From Balaenoptera acutorostrata (Eukaryota > Chordata > Mammalia > Artiodactyla > Balaenopteridae), in assembly GCF_949987535.1 (NCBI RefSeq), contig NC_080067.1, forward strand, positions 56,912,405 to 56,976,404: a DNA stretch of 64,000 nucleotides, written 5' to 3'. Positions 34,880 to 45,406 of the stretch are shown here, piece after piece. Within the stretch, counting starts at the first letter, position 1. The number at the start of each line of letters is the position of its first letter. The position numbers and the translations under genes were made by a program. The notes below the pieces were generated by a model that was given only the letters and a program-made list of their open reading frames with translations, had not been told where the DNA came from and ran no database searches.

Positions 34880-35470
34880 CTTGCACATAAATGAAGTAGG
34901 GTAAAATAACCCCAAAAATGAAATGCTAAAAATAGTAAAGGAGACAAAATAAATTATTAAAAATGAGCAAACTTTGTTCTTTTTGATGAAAACAAATGCC
35001 CTGGTAGGTACATAGTTTAGGATACAACCTGAGAAGTGCTGGGTTCTCTAACACAAACCTATTGCATGAGCATCAAGCAGACAGAAGGTGTCCCATGAAC
35101 TCTCTGGCTGGAGTGAAGGGGAAGAGGTGCTATGATCACAGAGGCCCTCTTGTGTCTGCTAGAGCTCTGACAGGCCACTTTATATGGGACATGGTTCCAG
35201 GAATGATGTTCCATTACAAGTGAGTCAGCATTTCTGGGACTGTCCCAGTTTTACTGGAAGTACCACCTTATCTTTCTGAGCAATTACTCTCAAGAAATAT
35301 GATGGGAAAAATTTCAAAGCTCTGACCTCTTCAAATTTCCTCTTCATGTTTTCAAATTCTCTGTAGAGTTGTTCATAGTTGAGAATTGTTTTCATTAGAA
35401 AGTGCATGTAGAGTCTACTGGCAATTAAAAGCAGCCAAATCTAGCCCCGGGACCAAAGATGAGATGCTAC
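34880..35470. other. Unassigned sequence
   Basis: No repeat or gene assigned. A 60-codon minus frame (35225-35407) has no motif. Confidence 0.3.
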
Positions 35471-35479
35471 CTACTAGTC

Positions 35480-35660
35480 TGGAGCCAAAAACAGGGCTTT
35501 GAGGTCAGATAGACTTGGGCATAAGTTCCAACTCTAAAATTCATTAGCTGTGTGACCTAGGGCAAGTTACTTAGCCTCTCTGAGACTCAGTTTCCTCAGC
35601 TGCATAATCAGGGATAATAAAAACAAGTTTTACAGGAATGTTGTAAAATAATATGTATTA
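35480..35660 (+). repeat. MIR SINE, sense
   Basis: 'tcattagctgtgtgacctag', 'ggcaagttacttagcctctc' and 'actcagtttcctcagctgca' follow the MIR core and 3' part closely. Confidence 0.9.
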
Positions 35661-35693
35661 ACTCTTTTGGAAGAAGTAGTTTGCTCAGTAGCC

Positions 35694-35714
35694 TATATAT
35701 ATATATATGTATGT

Positions 35715-35757
<43 letters not shown>
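35694..35757 (+). repeat. (TA)n/(TG)n microsatellite
   Basis: TATATATA units pass into TATGTATGTG and then an almost uninterrupted (GT)n run ending near 35755. Likely polymorphic in length. Next to it (35770-35880) is weak antisense-L2-like text. Confidence 0.95.
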
Positions 35758-35759
<2 letters not shown>

Positions 35760-35899
35760 AATCCACTTGACTTGATTGGTTAAATTTAAACAACATTTGT
35801 TCAGCATCTATGATAAGCAAAGTACTCTGTCCACATACACTGCAAAAAGGTAAGGCAGGGCCAGTATAAAAGATGGTAAATGACTCTTTGTTTCTATTT

Positions 35900-36398
35900 A
35901 CACCAATAGGTCAAGAAAGAATGGAGTGAAATTGATGCAGGAGGGATTTAGATTAAAGTGCAGCAGAATACAATTTCAAACCACAGTGAAATGCCATTAT
36001 AAAGCGAGTCAATAAGAAACCTTTAGTGAAGATTTAAAAGGAAAGAGTAGTTACTTTGAGATGATTTAAGGGCTAGAAAACAATGATGTCATTTTGGTTT
36101 CATGCTATCTTTATTATTTTATACTCTGAGATGCCTGAGCTACTTCCACATTTTGAGGTAGCCAGTATGTTTACAAATGGAGAAATGCTAAAATAGGGCT
36201 AAAAACTGTAGAGTATTAAAAATATGTGTATATCTATTTATCTATGATCAATTAATTCTGTTAAGACAAAAATATAGTGCAATATAAATAGGGTTTTCAC
36301 AAGATAGTCACAAGATTTATCAAAACTTATTTCAAAGTCCATTACAGGTACTATGAAGAACATCTTTCAATCTTGCCAGTGTATCCTTGGGAAGATAC
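35900..36398. other. Unassigned sequence
   Basis: No repeat or exon recognised. Confidence 0.3.
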
Positions 36399-36412
36399 CA
36401 CAGCCCACATTT

Positions 36413-36726
36413 TTGTTTTTTTTAAATCTTATTTTAATTAATTTATTTTTTTATATTTATTTTTGGCTGTGTTGGGTCTTCATTTCTGTGCAAGGGCTTT
36501 CTCTAGTTGCGGCAAGCGGGGGCCACTCTTCATCGCGGTGCGCGGGCCTCTCACTGTCGCGGCCTCTCTTGTTGCGGAGCACAGGCTCCAGACGCGCAGG
36601 CTCAGTAATTGTGGCTCATGGGTCTAGTTGCTTCGTGGCATGTGGGATCTTCCCAGACCAGGGCTCGAACCCGTGTCCCCTGCATTGGCAGGCAGATTCT
36701 CAACCACTGCACCACCAGGGAAGCCT
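36413..36726 (-). mobile_element. CHR-type SINE, short subtype
   Basis: Complement orientation, tail at about 36415-36460, head ending CACCAGGGAAGCC. Perfect 14-bp target duplication CACAGCCCACATTT at 36399-36412 and 36727-36740. Confidence 0.95.
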
Positions 36727-36740
36727 CACAGCCCACATTT

Positions 36741-37704
36741 GTCTGGACTACATTGGCCTTAGTGCATGTGAGTTTTGGGCCTGTGGCGTTTTGCCATAAA
36801 CTCTTAGTAATGGACTCTGTCCAGCACCTCTGAAAGCTCAATCCCTGACATAACATAGATGCTCAAGAAAAGTTTGTTGAACTAATCAGTGAATTCTTTT
36901 GCACTGATTACCACCAAGGAAGCTTGCTGAAGATCTTTAAAACTGGTTGCTGCTAGATTGGTTAAAAGCTTGAGATTTCATTCATTGTGCAAAGGGAAAG
37001 AACACATTACCTGTGTTGGGCTTCTGCATTCTTTTTATAGGTGACTGCCTTTTAATCAGAGAGTGCTCGGTGCAGAGCAGAAGGGAAGTGGAAGATGGCG
37101 AGATATGTGGACAGAGGAGCTCCTTCAGCTCCAGTTTACTAAGGCTGTTACTGATCAGAGCACTTAAGGATTCTGGATTTTTATAAAGCACAAATGACAC
37201 AGCATCAACCTGCAGTACGCGAACATAAGTCAATTCTATCAGCAGCAGCATCTGGGCACTCCTAACTTTCCTAGAAATTAAGAGAAACCCACCTGTTTTT
37301 AAATGCAAGGCTTCTTTCTAATCCCTGTTCCTAATAACTCAAAGGTGCACTGACTGCAGAGACCCAGTTGCCATCTTCACATTTCAAGTATCTAGGAGAG
37401 ACTATGCCAACAGACCTCAAGCCAGGGCTTGCTGTCATTGCTGGGCTTCCTTCTCATGGCAATGTGATTCATTTCTGACAGAGAGAAAGCTGGGTAGAGC
37501 ATTTAAATCTTCCTTAAACTGATGCAGCTTAGCAGGCTTAGCTTTGAAGCCCTCTGAATCCTGAGGCCCTGGTTTTCCCGTGCTAGATGGTATAATGCTT
37601 CTGTTAATTCCCCCCAGGTAGGTAATCAATTCTTGCTGGTGTGCTAGAGAGAAGGTGAAGGCTGGTGCTTTAGTTTTGAGTCTTTAAAAGACTCCAGTCT
37701 CCTT
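36741..37704. other. Repeat-poor stretch containing an exon-like ORF
   Basis: I recognise no interspersed repeat across this near-kilobase, which is unusual for the window. It holds minus-strand open frames at 36982-37308 and 37435-37629. The first has flanking splice-like signals and is listed separately. Confidence 0.4.
37011..37270 (-). other. Candidate exon on the minus strand, function unknown
   Basis: On the minus strand a pyrimidine-rich run ending TTAATTTCTAG lies directly before 37270, and CAACACAG followed by GTAATG lies at 37011/37010, giving acceptor-like and donor-like borders around 260 bases. The interval is open in one frame within a 108-codon ORF (36982-37308). The putative peptide has no motif I recognise and includes a hydrophobic stretch around MLLLIELTYVRVLQV. 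The length is not a multiple of three. It could be a coding exon, a lncRNA exon or chance. No partner exon was identified in the window. Confidence 0.25.
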
Positions 37705-37721
37705 TACCCATGGGAATCTTT

Positions 37722-38040
37722 TTTTTTTTTTTTAAAGGAATTCCTTTATTTTTATTATTTATTTATTTATTTATTTTTGGCTGTGTTGGGTCTTCATTTC
37801 TGTGCGAGGGCTTTCTCCAGTTGCGGCAAGCGGGGGCCACTCTTCATCGCGGTGCGCGGGCCTCTCACTGTCGCAGCCTCTCCTGTTGCGGAGCACAGGC
37901 TCCAGACGCGCAGGCTCAGTAGTTGTGGCTCACGGGCTTAGTTGCTCCGCGGCATGTGGGATCTTCCCAGACCAGGGCCCGAACCCGTGTCCCCTGCATT
38001 GGCAGACAGACTCCCAACCACTGCGCCACCAGGGAAGCCC
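37722..38040 (-). mobile_element. CHR-type SINE, short subtype
   Basis: Complement orientation, (TTTA)n tail near 37755-37777, head ending CACCAGGGAAGCCC. Perfect 17-bp target duplication TACCCATGGGAATCTTT at 37705-37721 and 38041-38057. Confidence 0.96.
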
Positions 38041-38057
38041 TACCCATGGGAATCTTT

Positions 38058-38556
38058 AAATACTCCTGGGCACAAGAGATAGGAAGAGCAGCAGTAGTAA
38101 CAGTAATAGTAGTAATAGTAATGCTGCTCCTCCTGCTACTGAACCCATTATAATTTTGAATTTAGCAGCTACCTATCTACAAAAATCTGTGGATTTTAAA
38201 AATTATGGCTAGCCTACCCATCAGCCTCCCTAAAGTGAAAGAAAAGAGCAGACTCACTGCACAGAGGAAATTCAATTTAGTGAAGCTTTATTGTGTTTGA
38301 TTCCATATTAGGCCTTTTGGCTGGAAGAGTATATAGAGGATTCTAGATTATGATCTTTGTTCTTAAGCTCAAAATCTAGAGTGGAGGCAAACTTGCACCC
38401 AAGTAACGGAGCCTGGCAGGTCTTAGTGCCAAAGTTCTGTGCCCTGCCATCCTGCTGCCCCTCTTCTCCCTCCCTTTCCTCCTTCCCTCCATCCCTGCCT
38501 TCAGCCACCATTCGCTGAGCACCTATTTGTGTCAGGCCCAAGGCCAGGTGCTGGGG
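38058..38556. other. ERV left flank: trinucleotide run, unassigned DNA, L2 tail
   Basis: AGT/AAT trinucleotide units lie at 38089-38125. The last 60 bases ('gctgagcacctatttgtgtc' to 'ccaggtgctgggg') look like an antisense L2 3' end, which seems to resume to the right of the ERV at 45407 ('gcacaggcctgaataagg'). Confidence 0.45.
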
Positions 38557-38969
38557 TGTTGCTTTGTGACCCTGGGAACTTGGCCGGGTGAAATCTGAAA
38601 CTGGCCCCAGTACAAGGAGGGCAAGGAAAGACTGAAGAAGGAAGCAGCCGCCCACTGCAGACTGGTAAGTGGCAGGTTTAATAAGCAGGCTTGGGCTGCC
38701 TCTGGACGAGCAGATCTCCACACCCACTCACCAGAATCGTAAAAGTTTATACAGTGGCTTTACCTGGGTTCAGTCACGTACACTGTCCAGGTGGTTTCAA
38801 CACTACATTGCTCTCTCAAGGCTGCATCCCTGAAAATGGCTCTGGTTGTGAAAAAGGGGGACAGAACATACATCCCAAGGACAGGGGAGGGGGTGAGGAG
38901 CCTTTGATTGCCTGGGTTCAGCTTACAGGTCAACTGGTGGTCGTGTCCTCTCGATGCCCTCTTTCAACA
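38557..38969 (-). repeat. ERV 3' LTR
   Basis: 413 bases with TGTTG...CAACA ends. On the minus strand it has a TATAAA box (complement of 'gtttatac' near 38748) and an ATTAAA polyadenylation signal (complement of 'gtttaata' near 38675). Seven CpGs by hand count, against 23 in the 5' LTR. Confidence 0.88.
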
Positions 38970-38981
38970 CTCCTCCCCTTG
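38970..38981 (-). promoter_or_regulatory. ERV polypurine tract
   Basis: Minus strand AAGGGGAGGAG abuts the TGTTG start of the 3' LTR. This is the position and composition expected of the plus-strand DNA priming site. Confidence 0.85.
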
Positions 38982-38989
38982 TGCCCGGC

Positions 38990-40290
38990 TCTTACAATCT
39001 CACATGCTGCCCTCTTCTGCAAGGCGCCCTGAGCGATCAGCAAGGGGTTTCACTAGCATGGAGGTGGCGCATTTGGCGGCGGTCTGGCTGCACTGGAGGC
39101 AGATACCACAGTGACGATACAGGCATATGCAGGAGAAAACACAGATTAAGATAATAATTCCCCAGTAACAGTTCTTTCCACCTAGAGCCCATTGATGGGA
39201 ACCGCTGATTTACTAAGTCCCCTAGGCTGGGGGTCGGATCACTCTGGGCCTTCACCTGTGTCCTCATATTTAATAAAGATGATCCCTGGGCAGACTCATC
39301 AGGTATGAACACGCAACATTCTGCTTAGACAATGGCACAGGTGCCTCCTTGCAGCGAAGTAATAATGTTCAAGGCCCTTCTATTTTGGAGGACAGTTTTT
39401 CTCATTAGAGACATTTCAGTGTTCAGTAAGGACAAGCTTTGCTGGCTATTAACGAAGTGTTACTGGGTGAATTACTAAGGGCTTCTATGTGTGCTATAAT
39501 GTCCTCCAGGCCAAGGGAAGGAATAAAGGTGGTGGCCAAATGATTGTACTATTGGAAAACAGAGCATGCCCATCTGGCCCTGAGGAGAGGGAGGTGGGCA
39601 GTTTCTGTTACCATGGGGTGGATTCTCCCCTGTGCCCAGGGAAAACCCAGGGTGCAACGGTACAACCAGCCAGGTGGAAGCCATGGCCAAAGATTTGTGC
39701 CACACACCCATTGGGTCCCATTTGGGGCTACCTAATAAATACCTGGGCAGCATGACCAGTCAGTGCCAAACCAGTCATCAGGTGCCCCTTCCATTACCCG
39801 ACACCACAGGAGAAGCAGAAGTCTAAGGTCAGAAAGACAGATAGTTAGGGACTTCCCTGGTGGTGCAGTGGTTAACAATCCGCCTGCCAGTGCAGGGGAC
39901 ACGGGTTCGAGCCCTGGTCCGGGAAGATCCCACGTGCCGTGGAGCAACTAAGCCCGTGCGCCACAGCTTCTGAGCCTGTGCTCTAGAGCCCATGAGCCAC
40001 AACTACTGAAGTCTGCATGCCTAGAGCCCGTGCTCCGCAACAAGAGAAGCCACCGCAATGAGAAGCCCGTGCACTGCAACGAAGAGTAGCCCCCGCTCGC
40101 CGCAACTAGAGAGAGCCTGCATGGGGCAATGAAGACTGAATGCAGCCAAAAATAAACAAACAAATAAATAAATAATGTAATTAATTAATCAATTATAAAT
40201 AAATAAAAACTCTTTCCTGAAAACCAAAAAAAAAGACAGATAGTTAGTAGGAACTTGGATGGGAGCCTCTTTCTTTTCTAAAAGAATTAC
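38990..40290 (-). pseudogene. ERV env remnant (TM part recognisable)
   Basis: In retroviruses the TM subunit anchors Env in the membrane and mediates fusion. Near 39320-39395 the minus strand shows an LQNRRAL-type stretch followed by a cysteine motif of CX6CC spacing that now contains a stop. This arrangement is typical of class I and D-type Env. A hydrophobic segment consistent with the membrane anchor follows at about 39150-39230. The upstream surface-unit part is short and unrecognisable, and a SINE lies at 39849-40231. Only about 900 bases are left for env, so much of it is deleted. Non-functional. Confidence 0.7.
39849..40231 (+). mobile_element. CHR-type SINE, long subtype, inside the ERV
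   Basis: Sense orientation with B box GGTTCGAGCCC, long-subtype body and an extended AAATA-rich tail (40145-40231). Perfect 16-bp target duplication AAAGACAGATAGTTAG at 39833-39848 and 40232-40247. It post-dates the provirus. Confidence 0.96.
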
Positions 40291-40291
40291 A

Positions 40292-41340
40292 CTATGGCCT
40301 GATTCTTGGATATAAATGCGGCTGCAGCTTTAGGAATTTGACCTGGTTGTGCACACCATGCATATTGGCCAGGGGAAGCAACACTGTCAGGCTTGAGGAG
40401 GTGGATGGGGATGCGATACGCCAGACCAGGACCCCCAATAGTATGTGTTCAGTTCTAGGTATAGTGCATTTCAACAGGTCTGGCCTGCACCAGGACAACG
40501 GGGTCCCAGCGGAGTCTGAGTAGGTCTCTCACCTAGTGGTGCCTAATAACTCACCCATCCTATTGCAAATTCCAGTAGATAGCGCCTTTCCCAGTCATGA
40601 TGGGGCTTGGTATTCTCAGCAGCATAGCACATCCAAGGTGAGAATCAGGGCAATGGCTGTTTCCAGCAACTTCCATACCTTTACAGTGTTGAGTGCCTCG
40701 GCAGGGGTCCCCAGTCTGGTGTATAAGGCAGCAGGTCCTCCTGGTTGATCATTCAAATGTATTAAGGCATGAGATAGTGCTTTAGTCCAGCTGGCCAAAG
40801 TGGTTTTACCTGTAATTTAATCTGCTGCTTTAATAGTCTGTTCTTCCTTTCTACTAACCCTGCTGCTTGTAGGTTATACAGGGGATGAAACCTCCATCTA
40901 ATGTCGTGTTCCTTGCCCTTTGCATATCATGACCTTTGAAACATGACCCCCAATCATTGTTGACTCGATAATGGTATCCATACATGGGACTCAGTTTCTC
41001 TAAACCCCTTACAGTGGCAGCCTGGATTGTGCAGCGGCAGGGGAAAGCTTGGGTTAGGCTAGACACAGTGTCCACACAGATCCAGGCATATTTAGAACCC
41101 TCACCCAGAGGGAGGGGGCCAATATAATCAACTGGCCAATCCCTCACCAGTTGGGAACTCCAGTGGACGGCCCTAGACACCTTTGGCAGTGGCCTTGGGC
41201 CTTGTTTAGAACACATAGGACATGCCCTTACTGCATTAATCAAGTCAATGTATTTCAAGGGCAACACAGCATCCTTGGCAGTATGTCATCCCACCCAATC
41301 TGCTGTATCTACTGAAGGGTCAGTTGCTAGGGCTTGTACC
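40292..41340 (-). pseudogene. ERV integrase remnant
   Basis: Integrase joins viral DNA to the host chromosome. Minus-strand text shows the CPMCSK part of the zinc-binding domain (about 41210), then WPVDYIGPLPLGEG with the first catalytic Asp (about 41115). An altered second Asp block (NDWGSCFKG near 40945) follows, and AGLVERKN holds the catalytic Glu near 40850. C-terminal text continues at 40616-40798 (SHALIHLNDQPGGP) and more weakly to 40292. Stops at several points split it; the best single frame is 137 codons (40854-41267). Domain order confirms the minus orientation. Confidence 0.88.
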
Positions 41341-41596
41341 CAAGCTAGGACATCAGCTTCCTGATTGCCAGTGGGTGTCAGTACCTTATGAACGGGGACG
41401 TGGAAGACAGTGAGGACAGTTTAGGCCCTTGGATGCGAAACCAAATGTCTTCCCACATATCCCAACCCCCAAGGGCTTCTTCATGGTTATCCACCCCTTA
41501 TTTTCCCATTGTGCAAACCATAGCGTTAATCCCTTTAGAACAGCCCAGCCATCAGTGCAAAGAATTAACAGTCAGGGCTCGCAAGTGATCACCAGT

Positions 41597-41896
41597 TTAT
41601 TCCTGTTTCAGCCAGATGGCGTCAGTGTTGGGCTGAATAGTGACTGCAGTCCATGTGCAGAAGCTGTTTGCCTTACTAGACCCATCTGTATACCGGGCAT
41701 CAGTGGGAATTTCCCCCAGTCCCTCCCTACAGGCCGCAGGGGCTGCCACCGGAATAGGGGTGGAGGCATTTGCAGGATCTACATACTCTACAGGGTCAGG
41801 TAGCCCCCATATTTCTAGAGAGAGTGGGCTGGCAGACAGGAGGTTCCTCTGTTGCAAATAGGCATGCCTCTTAGTCAAACTGGGAGTCTGAGCCAT
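41597..41896 (-). pseudogene. ERV RNase H remnant
   Basis: This domain removes the RNA strand after reverse transcription. A 99-codon frame includes the YTDGSSK block (about 41680) with one catalytic Asp, followed by a WTAV-type strand. The upstream connection region (WGLPDPVEYVDPANAS) is visible. The rest of the domain is interrupted. It lies between RT (right) and integrase (left), as expected on the minus strand. Confidence 0.85.
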
Positions 41897-42529
41897 GGCA
41901 GAGGTGGGTCATTGGAAGATATTCTCAACTTTCCCCTTGCTAGGAGGGGACATCCTTACACGATACGCTGTTCCTGTGTGAGAAGCTCTACCTGAAGCAG
42001 CACTGTGTACGCTGTCAGGAGCTGGTGCCCTGGGGTGGTTTGTCAGGCTCCTGCCCCCTTCCAGAGCTGGGACCCTCTCCTCTGTTGTCTCTGCCATAGT
42101 GCCCAACCCATACCTTCCAGATTCACAGACACATCTACCCCAAATGGTGTCCCTGCCTGGGAGATGATGCCCAGATCTGTTTCACAAGTATTTTTCTCTT
42201 CTCAAAGGCAGCTTGCTGCTCTGATCCTCAGTCTCACCCATGCCCTTCCTTTACCAGGCAGTAGAAGGGATAGAGGCACTGTGCCAAGTGGGAAATAAAA
42301 GTCCTCCCAAACCCCTAAACTCCTACAAAAGCTTGTGTTCTTAGGGGCCATTTAGGCTTGCACCTTATCAATCACAGCTTCTGGGACAAGACACATCTTA
42401 CCTGACACAAATGACTCCCAAAAACTTTGCAGTGGTGTCTGTGCCTTGAATTTTCTGTGGGTTCACTGCCCACCCTCTCCCTCAAAGATGTTCCAGTGAA
42501 GTCTGCAGAGTGTTCTGCAGTACAGGCAA

Positions 42530-43285
42530 GTCTTCATGTTAACATTTTAGCATCAATGTAATGGGCTCATTTTATTGATGTGGGGAAAGAGAACAGGGAC
42601 AGATCTCAAGCTACCGTCCCATGCCATTTGGTGGGGCTGTGTTGGTAATCTTGGGGAAATTCCCTAAAGTCCCTTGCTGCCCCTCCCGTGTGAAGGCAAG
42701 TTGATCTGGTGACTCAGCGGCCAGGGGCACACCGAGAAAACCATTTGCTAAGTCTAGTGCAGCATGGTCCACTCCTAAGGTGGCGGCCAGGTATCTAAGA
42801 TGGTGCAGTGTTGGGTACAGCCACATGGATGACGTCTTCAATTCTTGGGGGGCTTGCTGAATTCTTGGTAGTCCATGGTCATCCTCCATGAGCCATCTGG
42901 CTTTTTTACTGGCCATACTGGGCTGTTGAAAGCACTAGGGGCAGGGCGCACAATACCCACTCAGTGAAGTTCTTGGATAGTTTCTCCTATTTCCTTATGC
43001 TGTGTCCTCGGCAATTTATATTGTTTGACAGTTATTACTCTTCAAGGGGGCAGTAGACTAACTGGTTCTCAGCTGGCATTTCCCCTCAACACTGGTTTGA
43101 TTACTTTAACCTGGATGTGGAATTCACTGATAGAGGTTTGCAAAATTCGACCTTGTAGGATAACAATGCCCAATACGTTCTCTGGTACTGAAGAGGAAAA
43201 AACCTCGTATTCTAGTGCAAGAGAACACCTGATTTGCAGTGCCAAAGGGACCTTTCTGACCATAACCATTTGCCCTCCATAACCA
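42530..43285 (-). pseudogene. ERV reverse transcriptase remnant
   Basis: Reverse transcriptase copies genomic RNA to DNA. The 101-codon frame at 42611-42916 has an LDLANGFLGVPLA block, where the usual second acidic residue is Asn. The YxDD box appears as YIDA (codons 42549-42560), so a catalytic Asp is lost there too. The N-terminal part lies near 42900-43270 in other frames. Several stops and shifts are present. Confidence 0.82.
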
Positions 43286-43299
43286 TCAATGGCTGCTTC

Positions 43300-43500
43300 T
43301 GAGGGTTACCATGATATTAGAGTACATTTGGTTCCAATGTCAACCAGAGCCATCACCTTTTGTTTATTTCTGGGGAACGGTGAATGTGAGCTCAACATGA
43401 GGCCCCCAAGGGCCCTCACCTGGAGGCAATCTTGGCTTGTATCATGTATCCAGAGCGTGAATCCCCGAAGCCTCTGCGGGAGCAGGCAGGGCATCAGGGA
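43300..43500 (-). pseudogene. ERV protease remnant
   Basis: A 62-codon frame (43306-43494) contains ALVDIGTKCTLI, the flap-side active-site segment of a retroviral aspartic protease. The centre residue of the D-T/S-G triad is replaced by Ile. It sits between gag and RT in the correct order. Confidence 0.8.
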
Positions 43501-43539
43501 TAGCAGGGGCAGGTGAGGCAGATCTGAATTGTTGTTCAG

Positions 43540-44940
43540 GTTTTAAAGCTTTCCATAGGCTGACCAAACAACGTTGGGTTGCCTCTCTCTATCTTTTCAG
43601 GTGGGGCTCCTGCAGCAGTGAGGTCAAACCACTTTTGCTTCCGGGTTACTTTTACCCAACCCTTTCCAGGTGATTGGGATAGCCTTTTGGCTTTTTGAGT
43701 TCCCTCCATCTTGGGTCTTGCTCACAGCCCGGACCTGTTCCGGGGATTTGTCAGTTTCCCCCCCAGACCAGCGATGAATTGCCCAACACCATAAATGTCT
43801 TCTCCCACGGCTGCGCTCGGCATGGATATCAACATCCCAAAGCAGGTACTGGGGTGGGATTGGAGTATCTTGACTTAAATTCCTGCAGTGAATGTGGCCA
43901 ATTCAGGACCTTCAAAGACAGGGGTGTAGATGGCCTGTCTCATTCCCAAATCCCTAAGAATTTGTTGTACCTCCTCTATAGATTTCCAGGGTTGCACAGG
44001 CCCAGGGAGGTTCCCCCCCACCAGCCCCCAATCATTGGGCCAAGCCTCCCTGTAGGGTAGAAGAATCCAATCTATGAGGGGGTGAGTTCCTAGAATACCC
44101 TCCTCCCCCACCCTTAACACCCAGCAGGCGCTGCCGGAAGGCAGGGTGTGCGGTAATGTTGCTCATTTTTTCTGCCTGCTGCCCAGTGACATTAGAGAAA
44201 TGTCACCGTCCCCTGTATAGCACAGCCCCACGAACCATGCCTGGATACTTTCCCTGGCCTTTTGCTGGAACTTGGTAGCTAGATCAATAAGCTCAGTGGG
44301 CGGACATTCTCTCATCATGAACGTTTCCTGAACTGGGGGATGCTGCCTGGCGTTGCTGTTGCTGTGCTTTCGGTTTCCTTTGTTTTAGGGGTTATACCGC
44401 TCGAGGCGTTTTGTGCGTTTCACTGTCAATCACCGCAACATCCTGCTTTGGCTCGCCTCACTTTTCCAGGGATTCTACCTCTTACCGTCCCAATCCGCTT
44501 TGTTATTACAAACACTCAGACCTTAATTCCTGGCAGCTTGCGCCCTCCTCACTTGACAGAACCCTTGCGCTAAGGCCTCCAAATTACTACCCGGTTCTTC
44601 CACCTCGCCTGCCAGCCCTGAAGCTAGCAGAGCCGTGGACACTGCACGTCCTTCTCTATCCTCAGCTCTTCTTCCAATTGTCTAACCTGAGCTTCCCCCT
44701 CCAGTTGGGCGTCGGGGTGCAGCCCGTCTGCCCACAGTTAGAGGCTTGCCCACTGGGGCAGCCGTTTATTTCTCTTCTTTGCGGTGGTTCGCCCTGCGCA
44801 GTTCCTCAAACGCATTACAGCAGCCAGCGTTTTGGGGTTTCTCCGCTGACTCACTCGATGGCCCACAAGCATCTAACATGCGGGCCACCCTTCCCCACAT
44901 AGAAGTCACTGGCCAAGTCGGCTTCCCCGCCCCCAGGATG
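43540..44940 (-). pseudogene. ERV gag remnant
   Basis: Gag forms the particle core. Best preserved is the frame at 43875-44120, with WGLVGGNLPGP and PWKSIEEVQQILRDLG text that fits a matrix/capsid region by position. The leader side (44766-44980) includes a basic, short open frame. Stops and shifts occur throughout, and I could not place a zinc knuckle. Identity rests mainly on position between the primer-binding site and protease. Confidence 0.65.
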
Positions 44941-44968
44941 TCTCCTTCCCAAGGCCCATTTCTTCGGT

Positions 44969-44986
44969 CCCCTGGCTGCCTCACCA
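44969..44986 (-). promoter_or_regulatory. ERV primer-binding site, tRNA-Arg-like
   Basis: Minus strand TGGTGAGGCAGCCAGGGG starts two bases after the 5' LTR end. It matches the complement of a tRNA-Arg 3' end (TGGCGAGCCAGCCAGGAG) at 15 of 18 positions, from memory of that tRNA. Confidence 0.7.
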
Positions 44987-44988
44987 AT

Positions 44989-45406
44989 TGTTGTTTCACG
45001 ACCTTGAAATTTCCCTGGTGAAATCTGAAACTGGCCCCGTACACGGAGGGCAGGGAGAGACTAAAGAAAGAGGAGACCACTCCAGTTGGTAGGTGGCAGG
45101 TTTAACGAGCAAGGAAACTTACTAGGAGACTTGTCTCCCGCGGCTGCGGGTAGACCACCCCACCCGTCTGCCAAATTTTAAAAGTTTCTGTAGAGGCCTT
45201 AACTGGGTTCAGTCACTTACACCGTCAAGATGGTCTCAACACCACGGCGCTCTGTCAAGCCTGTGCCTCTGAAACCGGCTCCAGCTGTGGGAACCGTGGG
45301 CGGAACGTACAATCCAAGGACAGGGAGGGGCTGCGGAGCCTCGGAGCGCTCAGGTTCAGCTCCAGGTCAGCGAGCAGTCGCGTCCTTCCCGTGACCTCCG
45401 CCCACA
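44989..45406 (-). repeat. ERV 5' LTR, CpG-rich
   Basis: 418 bases pairing with 38557-38969 over the whole length. The inner end is TGTTG and the outer end CACA. I count 23 CpGs, three times the 3' LTR. The TATA-like and ATTAAA-like sites of the 3' LTR are altered here (CTACAGAA, GTTAAA). Confidence 0.88.

Larger units (their letters stand above)
38557..45406 (-). mobile_element. Endogenous retrovirus, class I (gamma-like), defective provirus
   Basis: Both LTRs, polypurine tract, primer-binding site and gag-pro-pol-env remnants lie in order on the minus strand. Inner length is about 6.0 kb including a 383-base SINE, shorter than a complete provirus of this class, mainly because the env region is short. 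All genes carry stops, shifts or lost catalytic residues. The two LTRs are visibly diverged (about 10% over one 50-base stretch and more than 20% over another, compared by eye), so it is old. Inserted in an L2; the flanks GGGG (38553-38556) and GCGG (45407-45410) may be a decayed 4-bp duplication. Confidence 0.9.

Noticed and set aside
35694..35757. (TA)n(TG)n tract as a possible Z-DNA or regulatory element
   Set aside because: Ordinary dinucleotide microsatellite. No nearby promoter or gene to give it a role.
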